This document shows, piece after piece, positions 6,692 through 6,947 of a stretch of DNA of 6,947 nucleotides. Source of the stretch: JAKFWF01 sp031401535 (GTDB taxonomy: Bacteria; Pseudomonadota; Alphaproteobacteria; Rhizobiales; Hyphomicrobiaceae). The first letter of the stretch is position 1. Every line of letters begins with the position of its first letter. Below the pieces are notes generated by a model, which was given only the letters and a program-made list of their open reading frames with translations, was not told where the DNA came from and ran no database searches. Both the position numbers and the translations under genes were made by a program. Location of the stretch: contig JANNRP010000218.1 of assembly GCA_031401535.1 (NCBI GenBank), forward strand, positions 1 through 6,947. The letters run 5' to 3'.

Positions 6692-6947
6692 CGCCAACGA
6701 TTACGCTGACGCCCGGCGCGGTGACGCTGCTTGATCTCCGGCGGATCCTCGACGGTGCACCCGCTGCCCTCGATCCAAAATTCTGGCCGCGTGTGGAGCG
6801 TGCGGCAAAGATCATCGCCGATGCTGCGACTGGCGTGCCGCCCGTTTACGGCGTCAACACAGGCTTCGGTAAGCTTGCCTCGAAGCGCATCCCACCGGAT
6901 CAAACTGAACTGCTGCAGCGCAATCTGATCTTGTCCCATTGCTGCGG
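6688..6947 (+). CDS. hutH: Histidine ammonia-lyase (HutH), N-terminal part, runs off right edge
   Basis: HutH eliminates ammonia from L-histidine to give trans-urocanate, the first step of the hut pathway, in the cytoplasm. Only about 87 of roughly 500 residues are in the window. I translated this frame directly: it begins MTPTITLTPGAVTLLDLRRI and contains the aromatic ammonia-lyase signature YGVNTGFGKLAS at 54-65. The Tyr at 54 corresponds to the catalytic Tyr53 of Pseudomonas HutH. LQRNLILSHCCG at 76-87 places H83 at the substrate-binding His position. The Ala-Ser-Gly triad that forms the MIO cofactor lies beyond the edge, so catalytic completeness cannot be judged. The start ATG overlaps the hutI stop (ATGA, 6688-6691) and has a strong Shine-Dalgarno site. 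No frameshift or stop is seen up to the edge. Confidence 0.96.
   Translation, partial: MTPTITLTPGAVTLLDLRRILDGAPAALDPKFWPRVERAAKIIADAATGVPPVYGVNTGFGKLASKRIPPDQTELLQRNLILSHCC

Noticed and set aside
1..6947. Possible mobile element, CRISPR array, tRNA or phage signature
   Set aside because: No transposase or integrase homology, no direct-repeat arrays, no flanking inverted repeats and no tRNA-like folds were seen; the window is packed with ordinary metabolic and transport genes.

Overview
The window reads as a stretch of chromosome from an alphaproteobacterium, most likely Rhizobiales (Bradyrhizobiaceae-like). This is an inference from the moderately high GC content, the dense packing of genes, and the flavour of the RND and Hut proteins. 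I could not run a search, so the genus is not determined. The sequence is almost entirely coding: four well-supported genes plus the first 260 bases of a fifth.

Left half (1-4069, + strand): an RND-type efflux operon. It holds the 3' part of a periplasmic adaptor (membrane fusion protein) gene, then 45 bases later a complete 1043-residue inner-membrane RND permease most like MdtB/MdtC. The two would form a proton-driven pump spanning the periplasm. No outer-membrane TolC-like channel gene is in view.

Right half (4070-6947): part of a histidine utilisation (hut) locus. hutF (formimidoylglutamate deiminase) lies on the minus strand, and its stop codon directly abuts the stop codon of the RND gene. 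A 66-base divergent intergenic region separates it from hutI (imidazolonepropionase) on the plus strand. hutI overlaps the start of hutH (histidine ammonia-lyase) by four bases, and hutH runs off the right edge. HutH makes urocanate from histidine, HutU (not in the window) makes imidazolonepropionate, HutI opens it to N-formimino-L-glutamate, and HutF deiminates that to N-formyl-L-glutamate. The presence of hutF indicates the five-step route ending in N-formylglutamate and a HutG-type deformylase; hutU, hutG and a hutC-type regulator are expected outside the window.

I found no RNA genes, mobile elements, CRISPR arrays or convincing terminators, and no sign of an undescribed system. The points worth a second look are structural: zero spacing between two unrelated convergent genes, and a very short divergent control region with no HutC-type operator that I can recognise.
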